Positions 52,301 through 64,000 of a stretch of DNA of 64,000 nt are shown piece by piece (position 1 is the first letter of the stretch; each line of letters opens with the position of its first letter). The translations under genes and the position numbers were made by a program. Below the pieces are notes generated by a model. It was not told where the DNA came from. It was given only the letters and a program-made list of their open reading frames with translations, and made no database searches. The stretch covers positions 1-64,000 of the forward strand of contig WNNJ02001069.1 of assembly GCA_012934845.2 (NCBI GenBank), read 5' to 3'. The stretch comes from Pomphorhynchus laevis (Eukaryota > Acanthocephala > Palaeacanthocephala > Echinorhynchida > Pomphorhynchidae).

Positions 52301-55300
52301 AGAGGCATAAAGGTGTAATAGGCAGTACTGGTTGAATCACATCTGTAATTTATTTATTGATCTTCTATAGATCCCAGCTAGCGGTACTTTTTTTCTTGTT
52401 TATTTTATTAATCAATTAATAATCCTGCTGATGCCTATTACCCTGAAAAAAAATTCAACGCATTCTATTGACTTCGATAGCGAAAGCTACGTCATGCAAA
52501 TAGCATATAGTGAATTCGTTCTTCTTTAATTTTTATATAGAATGTTTTTTATATGAACTCATTGTACGTACTGCAACTAATGAGCCTTCTCAAAGCCGAC
52601 ACGGTATGCCGTCTTGCATTGATAAAGCATGAAATTCTATAAACATAGAAAGAGGTAGATAGGTGTAATAGACAGTCCTGGTTTAATCACATATCTAATT
52701 TGTCTATTGATTTCTGAAGATCCCATGCAGAGGTACTGCCTTTCTTGTTTTTTATTGATCAATTAATGATTACGCTGATGTCTATTACACTGAAATGAAT
52801 TCATTGCAATGTATTTACTTTATGTGGATTCATTGTATGTGCTGCAACGAATGAAGCTTTTCAAAGCTGAAACATTATGCCGTCTTGCAGTGATGGAGTA
52901 TGACATTCTCTATATATTGAAGGAGGCATATAGGTGTAGTAGACAGTCCTGGTTGAATCACATCTCTAATTTATTTATTGATCTTCTATAGATGTCAGCT
53001 GGCGGTACTTTTTTCTTTTTTATTTTGGTGATCAATTTGTAATCGCGTTGACGTCTATTACAGTGAAAAGAATTCACTGCATTGTATTGACTCCGAAAGC
53101 GAAAGCTACGACTTACAATTTGCCCATAGTGAATTTTTCTGCTTATATCTGTATATAGAATGTTTTTCATGTGGGTTTATTGTATGTGCTGCAACGAATG
53201 GGGCTTCCTAAAGCCGAAACGGTGTGTTGTCTTGCATTGATAAAGCATAAACTTCTCTACGTATAGAAAGAGGCAGATAAATGTAATACTGGTTGAATCA
53301 CATCTCTAATTTTTTATTGATCTTCTGAAGATCCCTGGCAGCAGTATTTTTTTTCTTGTTTATTTTGTTGATCAATTATATCCATCTGATGTCTATTACA
53401 CTAAAAGGTATTCAATGCATTGTATTGATTTCGGAACCGAAATTTAGGTCATGCAATAAGCATATAGTGAATTCTTTCTGCTCTTTTCTTTATATAGGAT
53501 GTTTTTTATGTAAATCATTTTATGTGTTAAACTGATGAGGCTTCTCAAAGCCGAAACGATATGTCTTCTTGTAGTTATGAAGCAGGAAATTCTCTACATA
53601 TAGAAAGAGGCAGATAAGTGTAATAGATAGTACTGTTGGAATTACACCTTTAATTAATTTATTAATCTTTTAAAGATCCCAGGCGGCGGTCCTATTTTTC
53701 TTGTTTATTTTGTTGATCAATAAATGAGCCCGCTTATGTCTTTACACTGAAAAGAACTCAATGAATTGTATTGAATTCCAAAGCGATAGCTACGTCATGC
53801 TATTTGCATATAATGAATTTTCCATATTTAATCAAATATATAGTATGCTTTTCATGTGGATTCATTGTATGTGCTGAAACGAATGAGGCTTCTCAACGCC
53901 GACCCGCTATGCTGTCTTGCAGTGATGGAGAATGAAATTATCCATCACTGCAAGAATTTCCAACTCATTGAAAGAGGCATATAGGTATAATAGACTGTCC
54001 TGGTTGATATACATCTTAAATTTATTTATTTATCTTCTGAAGATCAAAGGCGGCGGTACTTTTTTTCTCGTATTTTTTGTTGATCAATCAATGATCCCGC
54101 TGATGTATATTAAACTAATAAAAATCACTGCATTGTATTGACTTCGAAAGCGCAAGTCCGTCATGGAATTAGCATATAGTGAATTCTTTCTGCTTATATA
54201 TAAATATAGTGTGTGTTTTAACGGTATGTTTTCTTGTAGTGATGAAGCATGTAATTCTCTATATGAAGAAAGAGGCAGATAAGTGTAATAGACAGTCCTG
54301 GTTAAATCACATCTCTAATTTATATATTGATCATCTGAAGATCAAAAGCGGCGGTACTTTTTTCTTGTTTATTTTGTTGATCAATTAATGAACCTGCTTA
54401 TGTCTATTACACCGTCAAAAATTCATTGCAATGTTTTGACTTCGAAACCGAAAGCTACGTCATGCAATTAGCATATAGTCAACTCGTTCTGCGTTTATCT
54501 ATATATAGTATGTTCTTCATGTTGATTCTTTGTTTGTTCTTCAACTGATGAGTCTTCACAAAGCCGAAACGGTATGTTTTTATGCAGTGATGGATCATGA
54601 AATTATCTATATATTGATAAACGCATTTAGGTATAATAGACAGTTATGGTTGATTCACATCTCTAATTAATTTATTGATCTTCTAAAGATCCCAGTTGGC
54701 GGTACTTTTTTTTCATTTTATTTTGTTGATCAACTAATGATCCCGCTGATGTCTATTTAACTAAAAAGAATTCACTGCATTGTATTTACTTTGAAAGCAA
54801 AAGCCACATAATGCAATTAGCATATTGTGAATTCTTTCTGCTTTTATTTATATACAGTATTTTTTTGTAGATTCATTGTATGTGCTGCATCAAATGAGGC
54901 ATTAAAAGCCAAAACGGAATGCTGTCTTGCAGTGAAGAAGCATAAAATTCTTTAAATTTATAGAAAGAGGCAGATATATGTAAAAGACAGTCCTCGTTGA
55001 ATCACATCTGTAATTTATTTATTGACATTCTGAAGATCCCAGGCGGCAGGACTTTCTTTCTCGTTTATTTTGTTGATCAATTAATGATCCCGCTGATGTC
55101 AATTTTACTGAAAAGAATTCAATGCATTGTTTTGACGTCGAAAGCGAAAGCTACGTAATGCAATTAGCATATTGTGAATTCTTTCTGCTTTAATCATTAT
55201 ACAGTATGTATTTCATGTGGATTCATTTTATGCGCGCAACGAATGAGGCTTCTCAAATCCGAAAACATACGCCGTCTAACATTAATAATGCACGAAATTC

Positions 55301-55911
55301 TCTATTTATCGAAATAGGCAGACAGGTGAAATCGACAATCCTGTTCAATCACATCTCTAATTTATTTATTAATCTTCTAAAGATCCCAGGCGGCGGTATT
55401 TTGTTTGTTGTTTATTTTGTTGATCAATTAATGATTCCGCTGATGTCTATTAAACTAAAAAGAATTCACTGCATTGTTTTGACTTCAAAAGCAAATGCTA
55501 CGTCATGCAATTTGCATACAGTGAATTTTTCTGCGTTAATCTATTTATAGTTTGTTTTTTATGTGGATTTATTGTATCTTCTGCAACGAATGAAGCTTCA
55601 CAAAGCCGAAACGGTATGTCATCTGGCAGTGATAAAGCATGAAATTCTCTATATATAGAAAGAGGCAGACAAGTGTAATAGACAATCTTCGTTAAAAACT
55701 CTCTAATGTATTTATTGATTTTCTAAAGATCCCAGGCGACGGTACTTCCGTTCTTTTTTATTTTGTTTATTAATGAATGATCCCGCTGATGTTTATTACA
55801 CTAAAAATAATTCACTGCATTGTATTGACGCCTTAAGCGAAAGCTATGTCATGCAATTTGCATATAGTGAATTTTTCTGTTTTTTTTTCTATACATAGTA
55901 TGTTTTAAATG

Positions 55912-56044
55912 TGGATATAAATACCCCGGAAAAGCTCCCTTACAACTCGTGCAAGCATCGTCGAGAAAGCAGAAGGAAGACAGCAAACAATTTTTTTTGA
56001 ATTGAATGCATTGAATGCATTCATTTTTTTGAATTCAATGCATT
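55912..56044 (+). pseudogene. Scrap of the 56.6 kb polymerase element plus GAATTCAATGCATT palindromic repeats
   Basis: 55917-55995 repeats 56782-56860 of the RT element (the codons around NTPEKLPYNS) with several differences. It is followed by alternating GAATTGAATGCATT and its complement up to 56044, where satellite 2 resumes. Confidence 0.82.
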
Positions 56045-56575
56045 CATGGAATTTAAGAGTTCAATGCATTGTACTGACTTCAAAGCAACAGTTATGTCAT
56101 GCAATTAGCATATGGTAGATTCTTTCATCTTTAATTTATATGTAGTATGATTTTCATGTAAATTCATTGTAGGTACTGCAACTGATGAGGCTTCTCAAAG
56201 ACGAAACGGTATGCCATCTTGCAGTGATGGAGCATGAAATTCTCTATATATAAAAAGAGGCAGTTATGCGTAAAAGACAGTCCTGGTGGAATCACATCTC
56301 TAATTTATTTATTGATCTTTTAAAGATAAAAGGCGGCGTTAATTTTTTCATGTCTATTTTGTTGATCAATTAAAGATTCGCTGATGTCTATTACCCTGAA
56401 AAGAATTCAATGCATTGTATTGACTTCGAAAGCGAAAGCTGGGTCATGCAATTAGCATATAGTAAATTCTTTCTTCTTTTATTTATATATAGTATGTTTT
56501 TTATGTAAATTCATTGTATGTACTGCAAGTGATGAGGATTCTCAAAGCTGAAACAGTATGCCATCTTGCATTATA
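56045..56575 (+). repeat. Satellite 2, last plus-strand units
   Basis: About one and a half units between the two pieces of the polymerase element, ending inside a ribozyme at about 56575. Confidence 0.9.
56176..56224 (+). ncRNA. Type I hammerhead ribozyme with intact core, satellite 2
   Basis: Perfect CTGCAA/TTGCAG stem I, CTGATGA and GAAA, triplet ATC. Stem II has one mismatch (GGCTT against AAGAC), and the pair closing stem III is C against A. Confidence 0.78.
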
Positions 56576-56579
56576 AATA

Positions 56580-57365
56580 ATGCCTATAATTATAACGATG
56601 CCTATAATTATCTGGTCTTGCATTTCTATTCAGAAATCTCGTCATTTGATACTCTCTGACATCAAAAAGTATCTTGTTGATAACTGTGTATACAACATAA
56701 CATTATCATCTGTCTTCTACTATGCTTGCGCGGGAGCACAGCTAATTCCCACAAGTTCTCACGTGACTAAATTTCTGGGTATAAATACCCCGGAAAAGCT
56801 CCCTTACAACTCGTGCAAGCATCGTCGAGAAGGCAGGAAAAAGAAAGCAAACAAATTTTTTTGTTTGGAATGGTACATAAAGATTAACTTCAAGTCAATG
56901 TTTTATCAAATTCCTCTATGCCCTTCTGATTGGCTAAAAACGGCCTTTGAATACAATGGTAATTACTACCATTACAAAGTCGTGCCTTTCGGAATACCTT
57001 GGGGCCACTTTTGGGTGCAAATGATTGGCAATGCCATTACACATTTCGCTCGTAAACAAGGAATAGAAGCTCGGACTCATATTGATGATATGATCCTATC
57101 GCACAACTCTAAGACAGTTCTTATGTCAGCGGTGCGTAAGCTTCTTGCTCTCTGCAAAAGTGGAAATCTGTCTCTAAACCTAGAGAAGAGCATTCTTAGA
57201 CCTCGCAGGAAAATACCTTTCTTAGGAGGCACTTGGTCGACAGATGGCGTCGAGATCACCTCGGATGCGTTATCACGCTTAAGGGCGGCGGTAGCATATC
57301 TAAAAATTTTGAAATCGTTAGTCTCTAGTCTCCAAAGAATGCGTTTGAGGGGTCTGATAAACTAA
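56580..57365 (+). pseudogene. RT fragment of an LTR-type, DIRS-type or related polymerase
   Basis: An open stretch of about 260 codons with RT motifs: IKINFKSMFYQIPL (where a D would be expected in the first catalytic position), WLKTAFEYNG, VVPFGIPWG, the THIDDMILSH catalytic region and LNLEKSIL with FLGGTW. The motif spacing differs from PLE and non-LTR RTs and fits RT/RNase H polymerases such as Ty3-like or DIRS-like elements; an endogenous virus-derived polymerase is also possible. The first 30 codons look like junction sequence. After 57365, out of frame, a segment with IFVNAT at about 57505 could be the start of an RNase H domain. No ends, gag or integrase are seen. The first catalytic aspartate appears replaced by Asn, so it is inactive. 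Confidence 0.65.
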
Positions 57366-57630
57366 TATCTGCCCTTCTTTTCCACTGCGCACAAGCTCCT
57401 TTACCAGGATGAGCCATGGCAGTCCTGGTTTTTTGAGTAGCTCATTGATAAGGAGCCCCTGATTCTACCTAAACAACAAAAGGCATGTCATGAAAAAATC
57501 TTTGTGAATGCCACCCAATCTCAAATTGGGATTGTAGGTTTAAAGGGGGAAGTCCACACATATGAATTACCATATGAACTTCCTATATTTGGGGCGTAAT
57601 CAATTACGCTACATCAGCGTAATCAATTAT
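57366..57630 (+). pseudogene. Downstream remnant of the polymerase element and inversion junction
   Basis: Frame-shifted continuation (a WQSWFFE region, then IFVNATQSQIGIVG) to about 57590, resembling the connection to RNase H. It ends at the short palindrome GCGTAATCAATTACGC (57594-57609), partly repeated at 57617-57629, immediately before satellite 2 restarts on the other strand. Confidence 0.55.
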
Positions 57631-59159
57631 AAATCAACAAAATAAACAAAAAAGGAAGTACCGCCGCCTGGGATCTTCAGAAGATCAATGAATAAATTAG
57701 AGATGTGATTCAACCATGACTGTTCATTAAACCTATCTGCCTATTTCAATAAATAGAGAATATTATGCTTCATCACTACAAGAAGACATACAGTTTCGGC
57801 TTTGAGAATCCTTATCACTTGCAGCTTATACAATGAATACAAATGAAAAACCAACTATATATTGATTAAATCAGAAAGAATTCACCATATTCTATTTGCA
57901 TGACGTAGCTGTCGCTTTCGAAGTCAATACAATGCGGTGAATTCGTTTTGGTGTGATAGACGTCAGCTTGATCTTAAATTGATAACAAAAACACGAGAAA
58001 AGAAGTACGGATACCTGGGATTTGCTGTAGTTTAATAAATACATTAAAGATGTGATTCAACTAAGACTGTCCTTTACACTTATTTGCATTTTTCTATATA
58101 TAGGAAATTTCATGCTCCGCCTTTGCATGACGGCATACCGTTTCGGCTGTGAGAAGCCTCGGTAGTGCAGCACATACAATGAATCCACATGAAAAACATT
58201 CTATATATAGATGAAAGAAAAAAGAATTCACTATTTTCAAATTGCTTTTGGTACCTTTTGCTTTCGATGTCAATACAATGCGGTGAATTCTTTTCAATGT
58301 AACAGTGGTCAGTGTTATCATTAATTGATCAACAAAATAAACATGAAAGGAATTATCGGTGTCTGGGATCTTTAGAAGATCCATAAATGAATAAGCGATG
58401 ACATTCAACAAGGACTGTCTATTACAGCTATCTGCCTCTTTCTAATAGAGACCTTTACGCTTCATCACTACAAGAAGACATACCGTTTCGGCTTTGAAAT
58501 ACCTCAGCAGTTGCAGCTTATACTATGAATCCACATGAAAAACATACTATATATAGATAAACGCAGAAAAAATTCACTATATGCTAATTGCAAGACGTAG
58601 CATTTGCTTTCGAAGTCAATACAATGCAGTAAATTAATTTTAGTTTATTAGATATCAGCGAGATCATAAATTAATCAACAAAATATTCGAGAAAGGAAGT
58701 ACGCCACTGATCTTCAGAAGATCAATAAAAATATTAGAGATGTGATTCAACTAGGACTGTCTATTACACTTATCTGCGTATTTCTCTATATAGAGTATTT
58801 TATGCTTCGTCAATGCAAGACGCAAACCGTTTTAGCTTCGAGAAGCCTCAACAGTTGCAACACATAAAATGAATTAACATGAAAGTGATCTTATATAAAG
58901 ATAAGAGCATAAAGAATTCACAATTTGCTAATTGCATGACGTAGCTTTCGCATTTGAAGTAAATGCAATGCAGTAAATTCTTTTTAGTTTAATTGACATC
59001 AGACAGATCATTAATTGATCAAAAAATAAACAAGAAAGGAAGTACCGCCGCATATGATCTTTAGAAGTTCAATAAAAATATTAGAAATGTGATTAACTAG
59101 GACTCTCTATAACACATATCTGCCTCTTTTAATATATAGAGTATTTCATGCTTCATCAC

Positions 59160-59206
59160 TCCGAGACGGCATACCGTTTCGGCTTTATGAAGACTCATCA
59201 GTTGCA
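59160..59206 (-). ncRNA. Type I hammerhead ribozyme with intact core, satellite 2 inverted block
   Basis: CTGATGA, GAAA, the perfect stem III CGG-TATG-CCG and the triplet GTC. One mismatch in stem II; stem I is weakened on the cleaved side (TCGGA instead of TTGCA). Confidence 0.75.
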
Positions 59207-59508
59207 ACACATACAATAAATCTACATGAAAAATATACTATATACAGATAAAAGCAGAAAGAATTCACTATATGCTAAGAGCATGACATTGCTTTCGCTT
59301 TTGAAGTCAAAACACTGCAGTGATTTTTTTCAAGCGTAATAGACATCTGCGGGATTATTAATTGATCAACAATATAAACAAGAAAGGAAGTACCGCCGCC
59401 TGGAATCTTCAGAAGATCAATAAATATATTAGAGATGTGATTCAACCAGGACTGTCTATTTCCTTTATCTGCCTTCTTTTATATATAGAGAATTAAATGT
59501 TTTATCAA

Positions 59509-59556
59509 TGCAAGACGGCATACCGTTTCGGCTTTGAAAATCCTCATCAGTTGCAG
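59509..59556 (-). ncRNA. Type I hammerhead ribozyme with intact core, satellite 2 inverted block
   Basis: CTGCAA/TTGCA stem I, CTGATGA, GAAA, perfect stem III CGG-TATG-CCG and the triplet GTC. One A against G mismatch inside stem II. This is among the best-preserved copies. Confidence 0.83.
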
Positions 59557-61940
59557 TACACACAATAAGTAAACATGAAAAACATACTATATATAGATTA
59601 AAGAAGAATGAATTAACTATATGCTGATTGCATGACGTAGCTTTCGCTTTCGAAGACAATACAATCGGTGAATTCTTTTCAGTGTAACAGGCATTATCTC
59701 TATCTTTAATTGATCAACAAAATAAACAAGAAATGAAGTACCGCCACCTGGGATCTGCAGTAGATCAATAAATAAATTTAAAATGTGATTCAACCAAGAT
59801 TTCTATTACATCTATTTGCATTTTTCTATATATAAAGAATTTTATGCTCCATCACTGCAAGACGGCATGACGTTTCGCCTTTGAGAAGCCACATCAGTTG
59901 CAACAATTACAATGAATTAACATGAAAAACAAGCAATATATAGATAAAATAGAAAGAATTCACTATATGCTAATTGCCTGACGTAGCTTTTGCTTTCGAA
60001 GTCAATACAATGCAGTGAATTCTTTACAGTGTAAACGACATCAGCTTGATTAATTATTAATTAACAAAATAAACAAAAAAGGAAGTACCGCCGCCTGGGA
60101 TCTTCAGAAGATCAATGAATAAATAAGATATAAAATTCAACAAAGACCGTTCATTACATCTATCTGCCTCTTTCTTTAAATATAGAATTTTTTGCTTCAT
60201 CACTACAAGAAAACATACAGTTTCGGCTTTGAGAATCCTTATCACTTGCAGCTTATACAATGAATACAAATGAAAAACCAACTATATATAGATTAAAGCG
60301 GATAAAATTCACCATATTCTATTTGCATGACGTAGCTAACCCTTTCGAAATCAATACAATGCAGTGAATTCTTTTTTGTTTAATAGACATCAGCGAGATC
60401 ATTAGTTTATCAACAAAAAAAAGGAAGTACAGCCGCCTGTGATCTTCAGAAGATCAATATTTTTATATTAGAGATGTGATTCAACCAGGAAAATCTATTA
60501 CACTTATCTGCCTCTTTCAATATATAGAGAATTTTATGCTTCATCAATACAAGACGGCATACCGTTTCGGCTTTTAGAAGCCTTATCGGTTGCAACACAT
60601 ACAATGAATCTACATGAAAAATATAATATATATAGATAAAAGCAGAAAGAATTCACTATATGCTAAAAGCATGACGTTGCTTTCGCTTTTGAAGCCAATA
60701 CAATGCAGTAAATTCTTTACAGTGTAACAGGGATCAGCTTCATCTTTGATTGATCAACAAAATAGGCAAGTAAAGAAGTACCGCCACCTAGGATCTTCAG
60801 AAGATCAATAAATAAATTAGAGATGTGATTCAACCAGTACGGCTTATTACACTTAACTGCTTCTTTCTCAATATAGAGAATTAAATGTTTTATCAATGCA
60901 AGACGGCATACCGTTTCGGCTTTAAAAAGACTCATCGTTTGCAGTACACACTATAAATTAACATGAAAAATATACTGTAGATAGATAAAAGCAGAAAGAA
61001 TTCACTATATACTAATAGATTTAAGTTGCTTTCGCTTTTGAAGTCAATACAATGCAGTAAATTCTTTCCAGTGTAATAGCTATCAGCTTGATCTTTAATT
61101 GATCAACAAAATAAACGAGAAAGGAAGTACCGCAACTTGGTATCTGCAGTAGATCAATAAATAAATTTAATATGTGATTCAACCAGGACTGTCTATTAAA
61201 CATATTTGCATTTTTCTATATATAGTGAATTTTATGGTACATCAGTTCAAGACGGCATACCGTTTGGCTAGAAGAAGCCTCAGTAGTATTGCATATACAA
61301 TGAATCCACATGAAAAACATTCTATATATAGATGAAAGAAAAAAGAATTCACCATTTGCAAATTGCATGACGTAGCTTTCGCTTTCGAAGTCAAACCACC
61401 GCAGTGAATTTTTTCAAGTGTAATAGACATCGGCGGGATTATAAATTGATCAACAAAATAAACAAGAAAGGAAGTACCGCCGCCAGGGATCTTCAGAAGA
61501 TCAAAAAATAAATCAGAAATGTGATTCCACCAGGACTGTCTATTACACTTATCTGCCTCTTTCTATATATAAAGAATTAAATCTTTATTCAATGCAAGAC
61601 GGCATACCGTTTCGATTATGACAAGCCTTATCAGTTACAGTACACACAATAAATCAACATTAAAAACTTACTATATTTAGTTCAAAAAAGAAAGAATTCA
61701 CTATATGCTAATGGCATGACGTTGCTCTCGCTTATAAAGTCAATACAATCAGTGAATTCTTTCAAGTGTAATAGACATCAGCGAGATCATTAATTGATCA
61801 ACAAAATAAACAAGAAATGAAGTACCGCCGCCAGGGATCTTCAGAAGATCAAAAAATAAATCAGAGATGTGATTCCACCAGGACTGTCTATTACACTTAT
61901 CTGCCTCTTTCTATATATAAAGAATTAAATGTTTTATCAA

Positions 61941-61988
61941 TGCAAGACGGCATACCGTTTCGGTTATGAAAAGCCTCATCAGTTGCAG
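61941..61988 (-). ncRNA. Type I hammerhead ribozyme with intact core, satellite 2 inverted block
   Basis: CTGCAA/TTGCA stem I, CTGATGA, GAAA, perfect stem III and the triplet GTC. Stem II is reduced to its two outer G-C pairs (GG/CC) plus weak inner pairs. Confidence 0.82.
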
Positions 61989-64000
61989 TACACACAATAA
62001 ATCAACATTAAAAACTTACTATATTTAGTTCAAAAAAGAAAGAATTCACTATATGCTAATTGCATGACGTAGCTTTCGCTTTCGAAGTCAATACAATGCG
62101 GTGAATTCTTTTCAGTGTAATAGACATCAGCTTGATCTTTAATTGATCAACAAAATAAACAAGAAAAAAAGTACCGCCACCTGGGATCTGCAGTAGATCA
62201 ATAAATAAATTAAAGATGGAATTCCACCAGGATATCTATTACACCTATTCGCATTTTTCTATATATTTCATGATCCATCACTGCGAGACATCATATCGTT
62301 TCGCCTTTGAGATGCCACATCAGTTGTAACAATTACAATGAATTAACATAAACATGCAATATATAGATAAAAGAAGAAATAATTCACTATATTCTAATTG
62401 CACGACGTAGCTTTTGCTTTCGAAGTCAATACAATGCGGTAAATTCTTTTCAGTGTTCAAGGCATCAGCTTGATCAATTATTAATCAACAAAATAAACAA
62501 AAAAGGAAGTACCGTCGCCCGGGTTCTTTAGATGATCAATGAGTAAATTAGAGATGAAATTCAACAAGGACTGTCTATTACAACTATCTGCCTCTTTTCA
62601 TATATTGAGAATTTCATGCTTCATCACTACAAGAAGTCATATTGTTTCATCTTTGAAAAGTCTCAACAGTTGCAGCTTATACAATAAATCCGAATGAAAA
62701 ACATACTAAATATAGATAAACGCAGAAAGAATTCACTATATGCTAATTGCAAAACGTAGATTTTGCTTTCGAAATCAATAAAATTCAGTGATTTCTATAT
62801 AGTTACATAGACATCAGCGGCATCATAAATTGATCAACGAAATATTCGAGAAAGGAAGTACCGCCGCCTGTGATCTTTGAAGATCAATAAATAAACTAGT
62901 GATGTGATTCAACCAGTACGGTCTATTACGCATATCTGCCTCTATCAATATTTAGAGAACTTCATGCTTCATTAATGCAAGAGGGCATACCGTTTCACTT
63001 TCAGAAGCCTCAACAGTTCCAACACATACAATGAATCCACATGAAAAATATACTATATATAGATAAAAGCAGAAAGAATTCACTATATGTTAATAGCATT
63101 ACGTTGCTTTCGCTTTTGAAGTCAATACAATGCAGTAAATTTTTTCCAGTGTAATAGACATCAGCTTGATCTTTAATTGATCAACAAAATAAACGAGAAA
63201 GGAAGTACCGCAACTTGGGATCTGCTGTAGATCAATAAATAAATAAAAGATGTGATTCAACCAGGACTGTCTATTAAACCTATTTGCATTTTTCTATATA
63301 TAGAGAATTTTATGCTACATCACTGCAAGACGGCATGCCGTTTGGCTAGAAGAAGCTTCAATAGTTTTGCACATACAATGACTCCACATAAAAAGCATTC
63401 TATATATAGATGAAATAAAAAAGAATTCACCATTTGCAAATTGCAGGACGTAGCTTTCGCTTTCGATGTCAATACAATGCGGTGAATTCGTTTCCGTGTA
63501 ATAGACATCTGAGGGCACATTAATTGATTAACAAAATAAACCAGAAAGGAAGTACCGCCGCCTGGGATCTTCAGAAGATCAATAAATAAATTAGAGATGA
63601 AATTCAACAAGGACTGTCTATTACACCTATCTGCCTCTTTCTATATATAGAGATTTTTATGATACTTTATCAGTACAAGAAGACATATTGTTTCGGCTTC
63701 AAAACGCCTCAACAGTTGCAGCTTATACAATGAATCCAAATGAAAAACATACAATTTATAGATAAACGCAGAAATAATTCCCTATACGCTAATTGCATGA
63801 CGTAGATTTTGCCGTTGAAGTCAATACAATACAGTTAATTCTTTTTAGTTTAAGAGACATCAGCGGGATCATAAATTGATCAACAAAATATTTGAGAAAG
63901 TAAGTACCGCCACCTGTGATCTTCAGAAGATCAATAAAAATATTAGAGATGTGATTCAAAACTTATAGTATGTTTTATATAGTATGTTTTTATAGTGAGT

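Larger units (their letters stand above)
42336..55905 (+). repeat. Satellite 2 array, block 2
   Basis: Roughly 39 units at about 350 bp, same orientation as block 1. Some are shortened, for example near 50.5, 51.3 and 52.8 kb. Between about 48 and 55.6 kb many units share a dead ribozyme core in which CTGATGA reads CGAATGA or close to it (about 49.1, 49.45, 51.13, 51.53, 51.88, 52.22, 52.84, 53.19, 53.87, 55.24 and 55.57 kb). Units with an intact core are mostly before 47 kb. Short open frames in the block run through satellite sequence and are not genes. Confidence 0.95.
57631..64000 (-). repeat. Satellite 2 array, block 3, inverted
   Basis: About seventeen units in the opposite orientation to blocks 1 and 2, continuing past the window edge. 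The ribozymes here read on the minus strand, and several keep both core blocks (59160-59206, 59509-59556, 61941-61988). The palindromes GATCTTCAGAAGATC and TTGATCAA are kept in most units. Frames overlapping the array are not genes. Confidence 0.95.

Noticed and set aside
56580-57365. Assignment of the RT fragment to a particular virus or LTR family
   Set aside because: Motifs show an RT/RNase H type polymerase but are too few, with catalytic changes, to choose between Ty3-like, DIRS-like and virus-derived origins.
35780-64000. Many frames of 60-116 codons with similar peptides such as FIDLLKIPGGGT or SKAKATSCN
   Set aside because: They recur because the satellite unit recurs, occur on both strands with orientation of the unit, and are broken in most units. 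There is no sign of coding constraint.
35780-64000. CRISPR-like array
   Set aside because: Periodic repeats are about 350 bp with no short repeat and unique spacer pattern, and the context is animal retroelements.

Overview
The window is a repeat-rich, AT-rich stretch of animal nuclear DNA, almost certainly from an invertebrate. I see no ordinary host gene with exons and introns, and no tRNA, rRNA or bacterial operon. Everything recognisable is a retroelement, a satellite, or a host-gene fragment carried by a retroelement. The animal origin is inferred from the abundance of Penelope-like elements (PLEs), from RLE-type non-LTR retrotransposons, and from captured pieces resembling animal hormone-sensitive lipase and LIM-domain genes.

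Layout. 1-3.5 kb: PLE-1, with an open 897-codon RT plus GIY-YIG frame, preceded by an inverted fragment of itself. 3.5-8.7 kb: an imperfect palindrome of a second PLE (PLE-2) and the 3' part of a third, Naiad-like PLE. 8.7-10.2 kb: a PLE-4 remnant and one stray unit of satellite 1. 10.3-14.7 kb: RLE-type retrotransposon RLE-A inside Naiad-like sequence, with its 5' end and flank duplicated. 14.7-17.2 kb: a degenerate Naiad-like copy. 17.2-21.0 kb: satellite 1 array, units of about 460 bp. 21.0-23.7 kb: Naiad-like remnants, including an N-terminal GIY-YIG domain and an internally deleted derivative. 23.7-32.15 kb: one Naiad-like copy split by two target-site-flanked RLE-B insertions. 32.15-35.8 kb: mixed remnants. 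35.8-64 kb: satellite 2, units of about 350 bp, interrupted by PLE-5 (39.7-42.3 kb) and by an RT/RNase H fragment at 56.6-57.6 kb, where the array changes strand.

Two results stand out. First, both satellites encode type I hammerhead self-cleaving ribozymes: the conserved cores CTGATGA and GAAA, stems I and II and a permitted cleavage triplet can be read directly, and many copies show different degrees of decay. Satellite 1 has a palindromic, very short stem III, and one unit has a compensatory base-pair change in stem I. Satellite 2 has a stable three-pair stem III and repeats over some 24 kb on both strands. They resemble the hammerhead satellites and retrozymes known from animals, and here they are interleaved with PLEs, whose terminal repeats carry weaker hammerhead-like motifs.

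Second, the two RLE-B copies share the same RT/zinc-finger/endonuclease body, but after a common point near the end of the endonuclease domain they continue into different host-like coding sequence: a LIM domain in one, a hormone-sensitive-lipase-like segment in the other. Both tails lie inside the target-site duplications, so they were integrated with the element. In the second copy the fused frame is open for about 720 codons. This suggests a retrotransposon lineage that has acquired host mRNA 3' ends more than once.
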